A stretch of DNA of 64,000 bases. Origin: JAIQFF01 sp963788505 (GTDB taxonomy: Bacteria; Acidobacteriota; Terriglobia; Terriglobales; Acidobacteriaceae). Positions within the stretch are counted from its first letter, which is position 1. Each line of letters opens with the position of its first letter. The stretch covers positions 992,001 to 1,056,000 of the forward strand of contig CAWBGY010000005.1 in NCBI GenBank assembly GCA_963788505.1. Reading direction: 5' to 3'. Below the pieces are notes generated by a model, which was not told the DNA's origin, did not search any database, and saw only the letters and a program-made list of their open reading frames with translations. Below, piece by piece: positions 42,526 through 52,086 of this stretch. A program made the translations under genes and the position numbers.

Positions 42526-45500
42526 CTATACCTGGAGGACGTCGCCGTCGCGAGCGACGATCTCGTACAGCACGGGGTTCACGAAGAAGCCGATGAAAAG
42601 GCGGGAAATCAGCCCAGCGACGATCACGATGGCGAAGGGCTTCTGCGTGTCCGAACCGATGCCGGTGGAAAGGGCCGCCGGCAGCAATCCGAGGCATGCA
42701 ACCAGGGCGGTCATCATGATCGGACGAAGCCGCAACAGCGATGCTTCCCTGGTGGCTGTCCGTATGTCCATTCCCTCCAGCCGCAGCTTGTTGATATATG
42801 AAACCAGAATGACGGCAGTCTCGACCGAGACGCCCAGCAACGCCAACAGACCCAGAACTGAGGAAACGCTGAACGGGGTATGAGTGAGCTTCAGCGCCAC
42901 CAGCGCCCCCACCGGTTCCGTCATGATTACACCCAGGGCAATCGTGGTGGGAAACTTGAAGTTGCCGTAAAGCGCGAACAGAATCATGAAAATCAACCCT
43001 ACCGCCAGGGGAACGATGAAATACATCTGCTCTTTGGCTTCGAGAAACTGGCTGTATTCGCCGCCCCACGCCATCCGATAACCCTGCGGCAGAGTCACGG
43101 CCCGCTGCACTGCCGCCTGGCCATCGCGCACCGCCCGCTCTAAATCACGCCCTTCGATGCTGTATTGCACCCCGATGTAGCGGGAGTTATTTTCGCGATA
43201 GATGAATGAGGCCCCGTTTCCCTGACTGATCGTAGCCAGCTGGCTCAACGGAATCTGTTGTCCGTCGGGCGTGCCTACCAGGAGATTTCCGATGTCGTGA
43301 GCGCTGCTGCGAAACTGCGGCTGCATGCGCACCACCAGATCGAAAAGCTTTTCCCCCTGGATGACCTGGGTGACCGCCTCGCCGCCCACCGCCGCCGAGA
43401 TCACGGCTTCCGCGTCAGCGACGTTGATTCCGTAACGCGCGATCTTGTCGCGATCCACGTCGATCAGGAGGCTGGGTTGGCCAAGCTCCCGGACCACCGT
43501 CAATTCGGTAAAGCCGGGAATCCTGGCCAGCACGTTCTTCATTTGCACGGCTTTGTCCTGGAGCACGTTCAGGTCGGGTCCATAAATCTTGACCGCGAGG
43601 GAACTCTTCAGCCCGGTAAGTGCTTCGTCCACGGCATCTTCCGCAGGTTGAGTGAAGTTAAAGATGATCCCAGGAAAGGCGCTGAACTTCTTGTTGAGGG
43701 ATGTGATCAGTTCTTCCTTGTTGCTGACCTCCCCGCTCCAGGTCGAATCCTTGTATGGCTTCAAGCCGACGTAGAACTCGCAATTGAAAAAGCCGGTGGG
43801 GTCGGTGCCATCGTCGGGGCGTCCCAACTCCGAGCCCACGACCGTGACCTGGGGATAAGACATCAGAATGGCCCGAATTTGGGGGGCGATCTTGCCCGCT
43901 TCTTCGAAGGAAATGGTGTAGGGCATGGTCGCCCGCACCCAGAGCGCGCCTTCATCCAGGTGAGGCATGAATTCTCCCCCGATAAAGGGGACCAGCAACA
44001 GCGATGCGCCGAAAATCAAGGTTGCGATCGCCATGGTGGTTTTGGGACGGTCCAGGGCCCAATCCAGCTGGCCGGCGTACTTGCGTTTCATCCATTCAAA
44101 GGCGCGGTTCGGCTTTTCCCGGACCCCCTGCTTGAACCAATAGGAGGCCAGCACGGGAATCAGCGTGAGCGTAAGGATCAGTGCGCCGATCAGCGCGAAG
44201 GACATGGTCTCGGCCATGGGATGGAAGAGCTTTCCCGACGGCCCGCTCAGCGCGTAGATCGGCAAATACCCCGCGAGGATGACGGCCACCGAGTAGAAGA
44301 TCGGGCGATCGACATCTCGTGCTGCCGCCAGAATCACTTCGTTCAGGTTGTAATTCTGCCCTTCTCGCAGCGCCAGTTCACGATAGATATTCTCGATCAT
44401 GACGACGGTGCCGTCGATCACGATTCCGAAGTCGATGGCACCGATGGAAAGCAGGTTGGCGGCGACATCATGGGCATGCAGCACGATGAAGGCGAAGAGG
44501 AGAGACAACGGAATGGTCAGGGCCACGATGACGGCGGCGCGAAAGCTGACCAGAAAGAAGATCAGGACGATGAGCACCAGCACCATACCGCGAAGCAGGT
44601 TCGCTTCGACCGTGTCGGTGGTGAGTTTCACCAACTCGCTGCGATCATAAAACGGATTGACTTTGACGTCGGGTGGAAGGATTGACCGGTTCAGCTCGGC
44701 GGTCTCGGCCTCGACTCCTTTCAAGACCGTCTGCGTCTGCTCCCCGCGGCGCATGAGGATCACGCCTTCGACGGCATCATCATTCTTTTGAAAACCGAAT
44801 TCACCGAGGCGTGGCGCGTGGCCGATGACCACGTCGCCCACGTCGCGGACCCGGATGGGTACGCCCTTGTTGCTGCCAACGACGATGTTCGCAATGTCGT
44901 CGGTGTTACGGACCAGGCCGATGCCGCGGACGTAATAGAACTGGCCACCCTGGGAATAGAAGCCTCCTCCGGCATTGGAATTATTCGCGGCCAGGGCCGC
45001 GCTCACCTGCGGCACCGTCAGGTGATATCCGTAGATGCGGGCGGGATCGAGCAGAACCTGGTACTGCATTTCGGTTCCGCCGAATCCGGAGTCGTCGGCC
45101 ACGCCGGGAACGGACCGGTAGGCCCGCTCGACCACCCACCCCTCAATCGTCTTCAACTCCTGCGGGCTGCGATCGGGGCTCTCCAGCACATAGCGGTACA
45201 CCAGTCCGCTGGGGCTGAACAACGGCGCCATGGAGGCGGTCACTCCGGTCGGAAGAGTGGCATCGGCCAGCCGCTCAAAAACGATTTGCCGGGCCAGATA
45301 GTCATCGGTACTTTCTTCAAAGGTAAGGCGCAGATCGGAGAGACCGTACAGCGAAATGGACCGCATGGTGACCATGTGCGGCACGCCGTTCATTTCAAGT
45401 TCGAGAGGCAGGGTGACCAGGCGTTCCACTTCCTCGGCAGCGTGGCCAGGCCATTGCGTAATCAGTTCGACCTGCGGCGGGGCGAGGTCGGGATAGGCGT

Positions 45501-45609
45501 CCACCGGCATGCGCTGGAACGACAGGATGCCGCCGACCGTGATGAAGGCGGTCAGCATCAACACCAGAAACCGCTGGCGCAGCGCGGCTTGAACGATGCG
45601 ATGGATCAT
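42526..45609 (-). CDS. cusA: heavy-metal efflux RND pump (CusA/CzcA family)
   Basis: A 1027-residue inner-membrane pump. MIHRIVQAALRQRFLVLMLT starts helix 1; the pore domain has MPVDAYPDLAPPQVELITQW, the heavy-metal RND signature region and 12 membrane helices (VLVLIVLIFFLVSFRAAVIV, IDFGIVIDGTVVMIENIYRE, LGLLALLGVSVETAVILVSY). It takes cations from the periplasm to the outside through the partners encoded upstream. Metal choice (Cu/Ag versus Zn/Co/Cd) cannot be settled from sequence reading. Four 14-bp repeats lie directly at its start. Confidence 0.93.
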   Translation of the reverse strand: MIHRIVQAALRQRFLVLMLTAFITVGGILSFQRMPVDAYPDLAPPQVELITQWPGHAAEEVERLVTLPLELEMNGVPHMVTMRSISLYGLSDLRLTFEESTDDYLARQIVFERLADATLPTGVTASMAPLFSPSGLVYRYVLESPDRSPQELKTIEGWVVERAYRSVPGVADDSGFGGTEMQYQVLLDPARIYGYHLTVPQVSAALAANNSNAGGGFYSQGGQFYYVRGIGLVRNTDDIANIVVGSNKGVPIRVRDVGDVVIGHAPRLGEFGFQKNDDAVEGVILMRRGEQTQTVLKGVEAETAELNRSILPPDVKVNPFYDRSELVKLTTDTVEANLLRGMVLVLIVLIFFLVSFRAAVIVALTIPLSLLFAFIVLHAHDVAANLLSIGAIDFGIVIDGTVVMIENIYRELALREGQNYNLNEVILAAARDVDRPIFYSVAVILAGYLPIYALSGPSGKLFHPMAETMSFALIGALILTLTLIPVLASYWFKQGVREKPNRAFEWMKRKYAGQLDWALDRPKTTMAIATLIFGASLLLVPFIGGEFMPHLDEGALWVRATMPYTISFEEAGKIAPQIRAILMSYPQVTVVGSELGRPDDGTDPTGFFNCEFYVGLKPYKDSTWSGEVSNKEELITSLNKKFSAFPGIIFNFTQPAEDAVDEALTGLKSSLAVKIYGPDLNVLQDKAVQMKNVLARIPGFTELTVVRELGQPSLLIDVDRDKIARYGINVADAEAVISAAVGGEAVTQVIQGEKLFDLVVRMQPQFRSSAHDIGNLLVGTPDGQQIPLSQLATISQGNGASFIYRENNSRYIGVQYSIEGRDLERAVRDGQAAVQRAVTLPQGYRMAWGGEYSQFLEAKEQMYFIVPLAVGLIFMILFALYGNFKFPTTIALGVIMTEPVGALVALKLTHTPFSVSSVLGLLALLGVSVETAVILVSYINKLRLEGMDIRTATREASLLRLRPIMMTALVACLGLLPAALSTGIGSDTQKPFAIVIVAGLISRLFIGFFVNPVLYEIVARDGDVLQV

Positions 45610-45667
45610 CGGGTTATGGTCATCTGGTTGTGATCATCTCGTTGTAGTCATCTGGTTGTGATCATCC
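45606..45667 (-). repeat. 14-bp tandem repeats in the cusA leader
   Basis: In + orientation TCATCGGGTTATGG (45606-45619), TCATCTGGTTGTGA (45620-45633), TCATCTCGTTGTAG (45634-45647), TCATCTGGTTGTGA (45648-45661) and TCATCC follow in line. On the coding strand each unit carries an ATG, and since 14 is not a multiple of three these fall in different frames; the last is the start codon of the pump gene at 45609. Confidence 0.85.
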
Positions 45668-45722
45668 TTGCAGGGGTCGCTTTTGTTCCATCGCGTCTCA
45701 ATCGCTGGCTTCTCGATCATGG

Positions 45723-46910
45723 CTAACGCTGCAATGAGTTGGCAAACTGCAGAAACAAGCTGCCATCGCCAATCACCCGGTCGCCACGCTGCAGCCCCGC
45801 GGTAATTTGCGTCTGTCCCTGCTGGCTATCCCCAAGCGTGACCGGGCGCCGTCCAAACTGATTGGCAGACACCGCGGCGTAGACAAAGGGCTGATTTTCG
45901 CTGTCCCGCAAAACCGCTGAATCCGGCACGGCGATGGCGTCCCGGATTTTGCCCGCCTGTACGGTCGCGGTTACGTACATGTCCTTCTTCAGCTTCTCGC
46001 CCGGATTCAGTGTCTCAATACGGGCCGACAACGTGCGCGTATTGGGATCGAGCGCAGCCGCCACATAGGAAATGTGCCCGCGGAAAATATCGGGATAAGC
46101 ATCGGTCTGAATCGTGACCTGGTCTCCGGCCCGCACGTAGGGCAAATCTTTCTGATAAACATTCACCAGCACCCAAACCGTGCCCGTGTCGGAAATGGTG
46201 AAACATTGCGTATTGCCGGGCTGGAGAAGCTGTCCGGCGGAGACCAGCTGTTCGACCACTTCCCCGCCGATGGGCGCCCGCACCGGCACCTCATAGGACG
46301 AAGGTCCTTTCTCCACGGCATCGGGATCGGTGACCCCCATGACTTTCAACGCGGCTTCAGCCGATGCCACGTCGCCTCCGGCCTGCACCTCGGCCGATTC
46401 CGCCTGCTCCAGATCCTTCACCGCGATCGCGTGATGCTGGTACAGGTCCTGCGACCGGACGTAGTTTTTTTGCGCCAGCGAGTATGCGTCCTTGGCCTTT
46501 AAATAGTTGGTGCGCAATTGCGAATAGTCCGGACTGGCCACGTACAACATGGGCTGGCCCAGGCGCACTTTCTGGCCGGGGACCACCACCACGCGGCTCA
46601 CCGGGCCACTCACCTGGGTGATCACCGGGGTGGTACGAAAAGCGTTGTAGGCCACCGCACCGGTCAGGCGCAGAGTGCGGGTCAGGGTTGTAGGTTCGAT
46701 CGTCACCACCTGCACATGCGACATCTGTTCCGGCCGGATGGTGAATAGTTCAGGATGATTGGGGTCTTTCGCGGCGGGACTGTTGCCGGCATCCGTTTTC
46801 GATCCTTCGCAACCGGCAAGTGCCAGCGCGATCAGCAACAGGGCCACGCAGAACACGCACAATTGCCAGAACATCTTGCGGCTGCGAGCTTGGTCATTCC
46901 GCATTTTCAT
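45723..46910 (-). CDS. cusB: RND efflux periplasmic adaptor (CusB/HlyD-type lipoprotein)
   Basis: 395 residues with a lipobox (LIALALAGC). Biotinyl-lipoyl and hairpin parts (TQVSGPVSRVVVVPGQKVRL, then YSLAQKNYVRSQDLYQHHAI and KDLEQAESAEVQAGGDVASA) and the barrel strands (DQVTIQTDAYPDIFRGHISY, AVPDSAVLRDSENQPFVYAA) match CusB-type membrane-fusion proteins that link the pump to the outer-membrane channel. The methionine metal-site trio of CusB is not evident. ATGA overlap with the TolC gene shows an operon. Confidence 0.9.
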   Translation of the reverse strand: MKMRNDQARSRKMFWQLCVFCVALLLIALALAGCEGSKTDAGNSPAAKDPNHPELFTIRPEQMSHVQVVTIEPTTLTRTLRLTGAVAYNAFRTTPVITQVSGPVSRVVVVPGQKVRLGQPMLYVASPDYSQLRTNYLKAKDAYSLAQKNYVRSQDLYQHHAIAVKDLEQAESAEVQAGGDVASAEAALKVMGVTDPDAVEKGPSSYEVPVRAPIGGEVVEQLVSAGQLLQPGNTQCFTISDTGTVWVLVNVYQKDLPYVRAGDQVTIQTDAYPDIFRGHISYVAAALDPNTRTLSARIETLNPGEKLKKDMYVTATVQAGKIRDAIAVPDSAVLRDSENQPFVYAAVSANQFGRRPVTLGDSQQGQTQITAGLQRGDRVIGDGSLFLQFANSLQR

Positions 46911-48256
46911 GGCAGGTTCCTCGCTCCTACCGCTTGCTTCAGTTGTTCGAGCGCCGTCATGTACGAAGCCAGAGCCTGACGATAAGCCAGTTGAGCCGCC
47001 CGATAGCTACGCTCCGCGTCCAGAAAATCCAACAGGCTGGCGGCGCCGCGCTTGTAGGCGTACTCGCTGATATCGCGAGAGTCCTGCGCCTGTTTCAGAT
47101 ATTCAGAAGTGTAGAGCTGGACGATTTCGTCGTTGCTTCGCACCGCCTCATACGCATTAGCGACATCGGACAGCACCGTATCGCTGGCCCCTTGCTGCGC
47201 TTCCTGCGCCTGGGTAAGAGCGTAGCGGGTACGCGCGATCTCGCCTTGATTGCGGTTGAAAATGGGCAGATCGAAACCGGCGAAGATCGACGCCGAATTC
47301 TGCCCCCCGGTGTGCGTGAAATCATAGGTACCGGTCACGTCCACCTTGGCGTTGGCTTTGGCCAGCAGGATCTGGCTTTGGGCTGCGGTTACGCCGAGTT
47401 GGGCGGCCTGGAAATCGGGACGTTCGCGCAGCGCCTTGACCTGCAGATCTTCCAGGTTGGCCTTGAGCGGCTGGTACGCCAGGTCCCCGATGACGTCGTA
47501 ATCGGCCGGCACGGCATCGTAGCCCAGCAACTGTCTGAGTCCCACCAGGGCCTGAGCCCTTGCCAGGCGGGCGGAGGACAAGTCAGTTTGAAACTGCAAG
47601 AGTTGCAGCTTGATCTTCAGATAGTCGGCTTCGCTGATCGCGCCCGCATTGAACTGGGACTGGGCAATATCGACTGTGCCCTGAAAACTTTTCAAATCCT
47701 GCTGGGCGAACTGCAGGGTTGATTCCGCCAGCAAAACACTGACGAATTGCTGTCCCACGTCGAAGGCAAGGCTGCGCTCCGCGTCGGCGACCTGGGCCCG
47801 GGTGACAGCGGTCTGATCGCGAGCGGCCTGCAGGCGTCGCTGCCGCTTGTGGCCGCGTTCAAAAAGATATGAGATTCCAATGTCGAACTGCTGGGTCAGA
47901 TTCAGCTCGTCCACCGAAAAATCCTGTGGAGTAAAAATAGGGATGAACTGGGAATCGCCTCCCAGGGTTGGGTTGGGACGAAGGTTGGCGGTGATCTCCT
48001 GGGCCTGACTCTGAAAAACCAGAGTGCGCTCGGCTTTAATCGAATGATTGTGCGCCAGCGCCAGATCGATGGCCTGGTCCAGACCGATGAGCGTTGTGTT
48101 TTGGCCAATGCTCACTCCCTCGAGGAGCAGGAAGAAAGTCCCGGCCGCGGCGAGCATCCGAAGGCATCGTAAACGCAAAGCGGTCCGATCAAGATGCGCC
48201 GGCCTTGGCGCGGCGATCTTGTCCCTGATACTCAAGATTCTCGAGCACTCCACCAA
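46907..48256 (-). CDS. TolC-family outer-membrane efflux channel
   Basis: 449 residues: after an N-terminal extension and signal segment (LAAAGTFFLLLEGVSIGQ) come the paired TolC halves (LDQAIDLALAHNHSIKAERT, NPTLGGDSQFIPIFTPQDF, DVGQQFVSVLLAESTLQFAQ; ALRERPDFQAAQLGVTAAQS, AGFDLPIFNRNQGEIARTRY, DFLDAERSYRAAQLAYRQAL). It is the exit duct of the tripartite pump. The start may be GTG 48256 or the internal ATG 48157, which would trim 33 residues and place the signal peptide first; the latter is plausible. Confidence 0.92.
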   Translation of the reverse strand: MVECSRILSIRDKIAAPRPAHLDRTALRLRCLRMLAAAGTFFLLLEGVSIGQNTTLIGLDQAIDLALAHNHSIKAERTLVFQSQAQEITANLRPNPTLGGDSQFIPIFTPQDFSVDELNLTQQFDIGISYLFERGHKRQRRLQAARDQTAVTRAQVADAERSLAFDVGQQFVSVLLAESTLQFAQQDLKSFQGTVDIAQSQFNAGAISEADYLKIKLQLLQFQTDLSSARLARAQALVGLRQLLGYDAVPADYDVIGDLAYQPLKANLEDLQVKALRERPDFQAAQLGVTAAQSQILLAKANAKVDVTGTYDFTHTGGQNSASIFAGFDLPIFNRNQGEIARTRYALTQAQEAQQGASDTVLSDVANAYEAVRSNDEIVQLYTSEYLKQAQDSRDISEYAYKRGAASLLDFLDAERSYRAAQLAYRQALASYMTALEQLKQAVGARNLP

Positions 48257-48333
48257 GCTCTGGTGTTCGTATCATGCTCCTTGCATGTAGAAAGTGTGAC
48301 TCATCAGCGGAATGTAATAAATCGGGACCGGGC

Positions 48334-48678
48334 TTAGGCAAGGTCGAGCGGAGGAGGGCGAATGTACAACTGGAACGAATAGAGGACGGGCTTAGGGCGC
48401 ATTTGCAGACCGCCTACAAACAGCGTGCTTCCCGCCGTGACAAAGAACGCAACCAGCAGAACGATCGCGTTGATCGACGGGGCCATCAGGCAGATGAGGC
48501 AGGTTGGGCTTCCCGACGAAGCCGGATTAAACTCCACCGCGGATTGCGTATCCGGCTCGCGAAGGCCGCAGAAATGAGTGGCCTGTACAGTGGTGGACAA
48601 CAGAACGGCGGCCAAACACACAATCGCAAGAGTGCTCAACCCGTTCGTTGATCGGTATCGGATGTTCACCGTTCCCAT
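48334..48678 (-). CDS. small membrane protein at the head of the efflux operon (DUF2946-like layout)
   Basis: 114 residues: LSTLAIVCLAAVLLSTTVQA (helix or signal), a central CLICLMAPS cysteine motif, a second helix (INAIVLLVAFFVTAGSTLFV) and a C-terminal tail ending YIRPPPLD. The layout of a CxxC between helices and a Pro-rich terminus next to metal RND genes resembles DUF2946 proteins, but the assignment is tentative. It may sense or chaperone the exported metal. Confidence 0.6.
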   Translation of the reverse strand: MGTVNIRYRSTNGLSTLAIVCLAAVLLSTTVQATHFCGLREPDTQSAVEFNPASSGSPTCLICLMAPSINAIVLLVAFFVTAGSTLFVGGLQMRPKPVLYSFQLYIRPPPLDLA

Positions 48679-48782
48679 GCCACTTTAGAACTTGGATGCA
48701 ACCACCTGACCTCCTGGTGGTTCTCAGCCTGAAAGAATCTGGTCGATTCTAGCATCGAAAGGGCGCCAGCACCCTATCCGAA

Positions 48783-49670
48783 TCAAGCTTTCCCGCTTTT
48801 CAGCAGCGTCTTTCGCGCCGCCTCCAGTTCTTTTTTCTTCTGCGCGTCTACCTTGGGATAGGCGAGGTCCAGGTCGTCGAGTGCATCGACGACCACTGCC
48901 GCCACAGCCAGGCGCGTGAACCATTTGTTGTCCGCGGGAATGACGAACCAGGGCGCATGCGGCGAGGAGGTGTTGGCGATCATGACTTCGTAGGCGTCCA
49001 TGTAATCGTCCCAGCGTTCACGTTCGTGCAGGTCTGCGGAAGAAAACTTCCAATTCTTCTCCGGTTGTTGCAGCCGGTCGAGGAACCTCTTCTTCTGCTC
49101 CTTCTTCGACACGTTAAGGAAGAACTTGCGGATCACATAGCCGTTGCGCGCCAGATAGCGTTCGACGCCACAAATATCCTGAAAGCGGTCTTGCCAGATG
49201 CTCTTTGTCACCAGGGACGAGGGTATTTTCTCGTTGGCCAGAATCTCCGGATGGACCCGGACCACCAGTACCTCTTCATAGTAAGACCGGTTGAAGATAC
49301 CAATGCGGCCGCGCTCGGGCAGGCATTTCATGTTGCGCCATAGATAGTCGTGGTCCAGCTCTTCCGCGGACGGCGTCTTGAAGGAAAAAACCTGGCAACC
49401 CTGCGGATTTACGCCGGACATCACGTGCTTGATGGCGCCGTCTTTTCCGGCCGCATCCATGGCTTGGAAAATCAGGAGCACGCCCCAGCGGTTCTCGGCA
49501 TAGAGCTTGTCCTGCAGTTCGGCCATGCGTGCCACGCCTTTGGCCAGAAGTTCCTGGGCGTGCTCCTCGGAGTGGAGCTTTGCGGTGTCAGTGGGATCGT
49601 GGTCCTTGAGGCGGAACTTCTTGCCATGCTCTACCCGGTAGAGCTTGGAAAACCTGCTGGCCCAACTCAT
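48783..49670 (-). CDS. PPK2-family polyphosphate kinase
   Basis: 295 residues: ENRWGVLLIFQAMDAAGKDG holds the Walker A-like DAAGKDG, followed by MSGVNPQGCQVFSFKTPSAE, GRIGIFNRSYYEEVLVVRVH (the Walker B-like FNRSYYE) and the lid KKEQKKRFLDRLQQPEKNWK. It phosphorylates nucleoside mono- or diphosphates with polyphosphate; class I versus class II activity is not decidable. The gene is convergent with none and stands alone on the minus strand, divergent from aroF. Confidence 0.93.
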   Translation of the reverse strand: MSWASRFSKLYRVEHGKKFRLKDHDPTDTAKLHSEEHAQELLAKGVARMAELQDKLYAENRWGVLLIFQAMDAAGKDGAIKHVMSGVNPQGCQVFSFKTPSAEELDHDYLWRNMKCLPERGRIGIFNRSYYEEVLVVRVHPEILANEKIPSSLVTKSIWQDRFQDICGVERYLARNGYVIRKFFLNVSKKEQKKRFLDRLQQPEKNWKFSSADLHERERWDDYMDAYEVMIANTSSPHAPWFVIPADNKWFTRLAVAAVVVDALDDLDLAYPKVDAQKKKELEAARKTLLKSGKA

Positions 49671-49814
49671 TCGAAGCCTCCTGGCCGCAATATCAAAAGT
49701 AGCGTTTAAGAGTATAGCGAGCGGCCAGAGTTCTTGCCCCTCGGCCCGGCCCCATCACTTCGGTTTGCCGCGCCTGGTCTACAAACGATAGACTTGGTGG
49801 TTTCGAGGTGGGTC

Positions 49815-50915
49815 ATGTTAGTGGTGATGAAAGCGCAGGCTACGGAAGAGCAGATCAGCGCGGTTTGCCGGAAGATCGAGGAACTGGGCTACCGGGCCCA
49901 CGCCATGCCGGGAGCGCAGCGTACGGCCATCGGGGTTACCGGAAATCAAGGTGAAGTCGAACCCGGCACCCTGGACGAAATGCCGGGCGTGCAGGAACTG
50001 ATCCGCGTCAGCAAACCCTACAAGCTGGTCAGCCGCGACGTGAAGCCGGAAAACACGGTCATCACTTTTGCCGGCACGGACGCTACATTTGGCGGTCCCG
50101 GTTTAGCAGTTATCGCCGGACCCTGCGCCATTGAAAATCGCGAACAAGCCATGGCGGTGGCCGAGCGGGTATGCCGCGCGGGTGCGCAATTCTTCCGCGG
50201 CGGCGCCTACAAACCCCGCACCTCGCCCTATTCATTCCAGGGGTTAGGCGAAGCAGGCTTGCAGATCATGGCCGAAATTCGGGACAGATTCGGCATGAAG
50301 ATTGTTACCGAGGCCATCGACAATGAGTCGCTGGAACTGGTGGAGAAGTACGCCGACGTGATTCAGATCGGCGCCCGCAACATGCAGAACTTCTCGTTGC
50401 TCAAGCGGGCGGGACGAACCCGCAAGCCCGTGCTGCTCAAACGCGGCATGTCGGCCACGCTGGAAGAATTCCTGATGGCGGCCGAGTACGTGATGAGCGA
50501 AGGAAATTACAGGGTCATCCTGTGCGAGCGCGGAGTACGGACCTTCGCCGACCACACTCGCAACACCCTCGATCTCAGCATCGTGCCTGCGGTGCAACGG
50601 CTCAGCCACCTGCCCATCGTGGTCGACCCCAGCCACGGAACGGGAAAACGCAACAAAGTCACGCCCCTGTCGCGCGCTGCCATCGCGGTGGGTGCGGATG
50701 GGCTGATCGTCGAAGTGCACCACGAGCCGGACCGGGCGATGTCCGACGGCATCCAGTCCCTTTATCCGGAGCAGTTCGACGAACTGATGAAACAGGTGCG
50801 GCAGATTGCGCCGGTGGTGGGACGAATGGTGCCGGCAATCGGAAATCATGCCCGCGAACCTGAAGCCTTGTCGGCGCCGGCCGGCGTTCGATCCGCGATT
50901 AGCCCACTCGCTTGA
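49815..50915 (+). CDS. aroF: 3-deoxy-7-phosphoheptulonate synthase (DAHP synthase)
   Basis: 366 residues with an N-terminal ACT-like ferredoxin fold domain (MLVVMKAQATEEQISAVCRK, IEELGYRAHAMPGAQRTAIG) and the TIM-barrel core (GPCAIENREQAMAVAERVCR, FRGGAYKPRTSPYSFQGLGE, IQIGARNMQNFSLLKRAGRT, LLKRGMSATLEEFLMAAEYV, VDPSHGTGKRNKVTPLSRAA). First step of the shikimate pathway, type I-beta. The open frame starts at 49734, but ATG 49815 is where homology begins. The YVTN gene overlaps the stop by four bases. Confidence 0.94.
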   Translation: MLVVMKAQATEEQISAVCRKIEELGYRAHAMPGAQRTAIGVTGNQGEVEPGTLDEMPGVQELIRVSKPYKLVSRDVKPENTVITFAGTDATFGGPGLAVIAGPCAIENREQAMAVAERVCRAGAQFFRGGAYKPRTSPYSFQGLGEAGLQIMAEIRDRFGMKIVTEAIDNESLELVEKYADVIQIGARNMQNFSLLKRAGRTRKPVLLKRGMSATLEEFLMAAEYVMSEGNYRVILCERGVRTFADHTRNTLDLSIVPAVQRLSHLPIVVDPSHGTGKRNKVTPLSRAAIAVGADGLIVEVHHEPDRAMSDGIQSLYPEQFDELMKQVRQIAPVVGRMVPAIGNHAREPEALSAPAGVRSAISPLA

Positions 50916-52069
50916 GAACATTTCTTCTCCTCGTTGTCACCCTGGCCATCGCTGGCGGTCTGGGATGGTGGTATTTCCAGGAACGCCAGCTGCCGAATTA
51001 CGGCCCCGCCTATCGCGAGTACGCCTACGTGACCAACGGTAAGAGCAACAGCGTTTCGGTGATTGATCTGCGCACCTTTCAGCCTGCGGCCACGATAAGG
51101 GTGGGGGGCGATCCAACCGGCATCGCCGCCAACAGCAGGAAAAATGAGATCTACGTGGTGAACACGGAGTCGAACAGCATCAGCGTGATTGATGCCGAAC
51201 GCAACCAAGTGGTGGCCACCATCGGGGTGCACGCCGCTCCTTACTTCGTTGATGTCTCTGCGGACGGCAAACGGGCGTACGTCGCGAATTCCAAGTCGGC
51301 GAACGTATCCGTACTGGATTTAGATAAACGGCTGGTGCTGGCCAATATCCGGGTCGGCGCTTCGCCAGGACTGGCACAGGTTTCGCCGGACGGTTCTACC
51401 GTGGTCGTCAGCAACCGGGGCGATGGGACGGTCTCGCTGATTGATGCGGCACAACTGAGAGTACGAAGCACCATCCCGGTCTGTCAGCAGCCCGAAGACA
51501 TCGCGATCGTCCTGGACAGCAGCAAGGCATTCGTGGCCTGCGCGGGTTCGGCGCAAGTGGCCTCCATCGACTTGAAGACCGACAAGCTGCTGGCCCTGCT
51601 GGATGTGGGCAAAACGCCGGTCGATCTCGAACTGAAGCCCGATGGCGGCGAACTGGTAGTCACCAACTTTGATTCCGACAGTATTTCGATCATCGAGACC
51701 TCGACCAATGAGGTCGGCGGCAGCTACCTGATCGGCACTCATCCCGCGCGGGGTCTGGTGACCAGCGACAGCTCGCGGTTGTATGTAAGCAACTTCGGCT
51801 CCAACACCATCGCAGTGTATGACATTGACATCGGCAAGCTGATCGCGACTCTCGCCGTGGGCAGTCATCCGGATGGTCTGGCGCTTTCACGAAGTGAGAA
51901 TTACCTGCTGGTGCTGGACTCGCAATCCGGCGACGTGACGGTCATTCAAAAGCGCAGCCCGACCAAGCTCGAACCGACCGAGTATTCCCTCCTGACCATG
52001 ATCCCGGTCGGAGTGCAGCCCAACAACATTGTGGTGAAGTCGTTCGTGCTGGCCAAACCCGTCCCGTAG
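50912..52069 (+). CDS. YVTN-type beta-propeller protein
   Basis: 385 residues starting at TTG 50912 (RTFLLLVVTLAIAGGLGWWY is an uncleaved anchor). Nine repeats of the YVTN/YncE kind follow: YAYVTNGKSNSVSVIDLRTF, NEIYVVNTESNSISVIDAER, KRAYVANSKSANVSVLDLDK, TVVVSNRGDGTVSLIDAAQL, AFVACAGSAQVASIDLKTDK, ELVVTNFDSDSISIIETSTN and SRLYVSNFGSNTIAVYDIDI. It is translationally coupled to aroF, an association whose meaning is unclear. A cell-surface or periplasmic binding role is inferred. Confidence 0.85.
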   Translation: MRTFLLLVVTLAIAGGLGWWYFQERQLPNYGPAYREYAYVTNGKSNSVSVIDLRTFQPAATIRVGGDPTGIAANSRKNEIYVVNTESNSISVIDAERNQVVATIGVHAAPYFVDVSADGKRAYVANSKSANVSVLDLDKRLVLANIRVGASPGLAQVSPDGSTVVVSNRGDGTVSLIDAAQLRVRSTIPVCQQPEDIAIVLDSSKAFVACAGSAQVASIDLKTDKLLALLDVGKTPVDLELKPDGGELVVTNFDSDSISIIETSTNEVGGSYLIGTHPARGLVTSDSSRLYVSNFGSNTIAVYDIDIGKLIATLAVGSHPDGLALSRSENYLLVLDSQSGDVTVIQKRSPTKLEPTEYSLLTMIPVGVQPNNIVVKSFVLAKPVP

Positions 52070-52086
52070 CCGGCGTCACCTCGGGT

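Noticed and set aside
43258..44685. 475-codon open frame antisense to the RND pump
   Set aside because: Low-complexity His/Asp/Gln-rich shadow of the pump gene.
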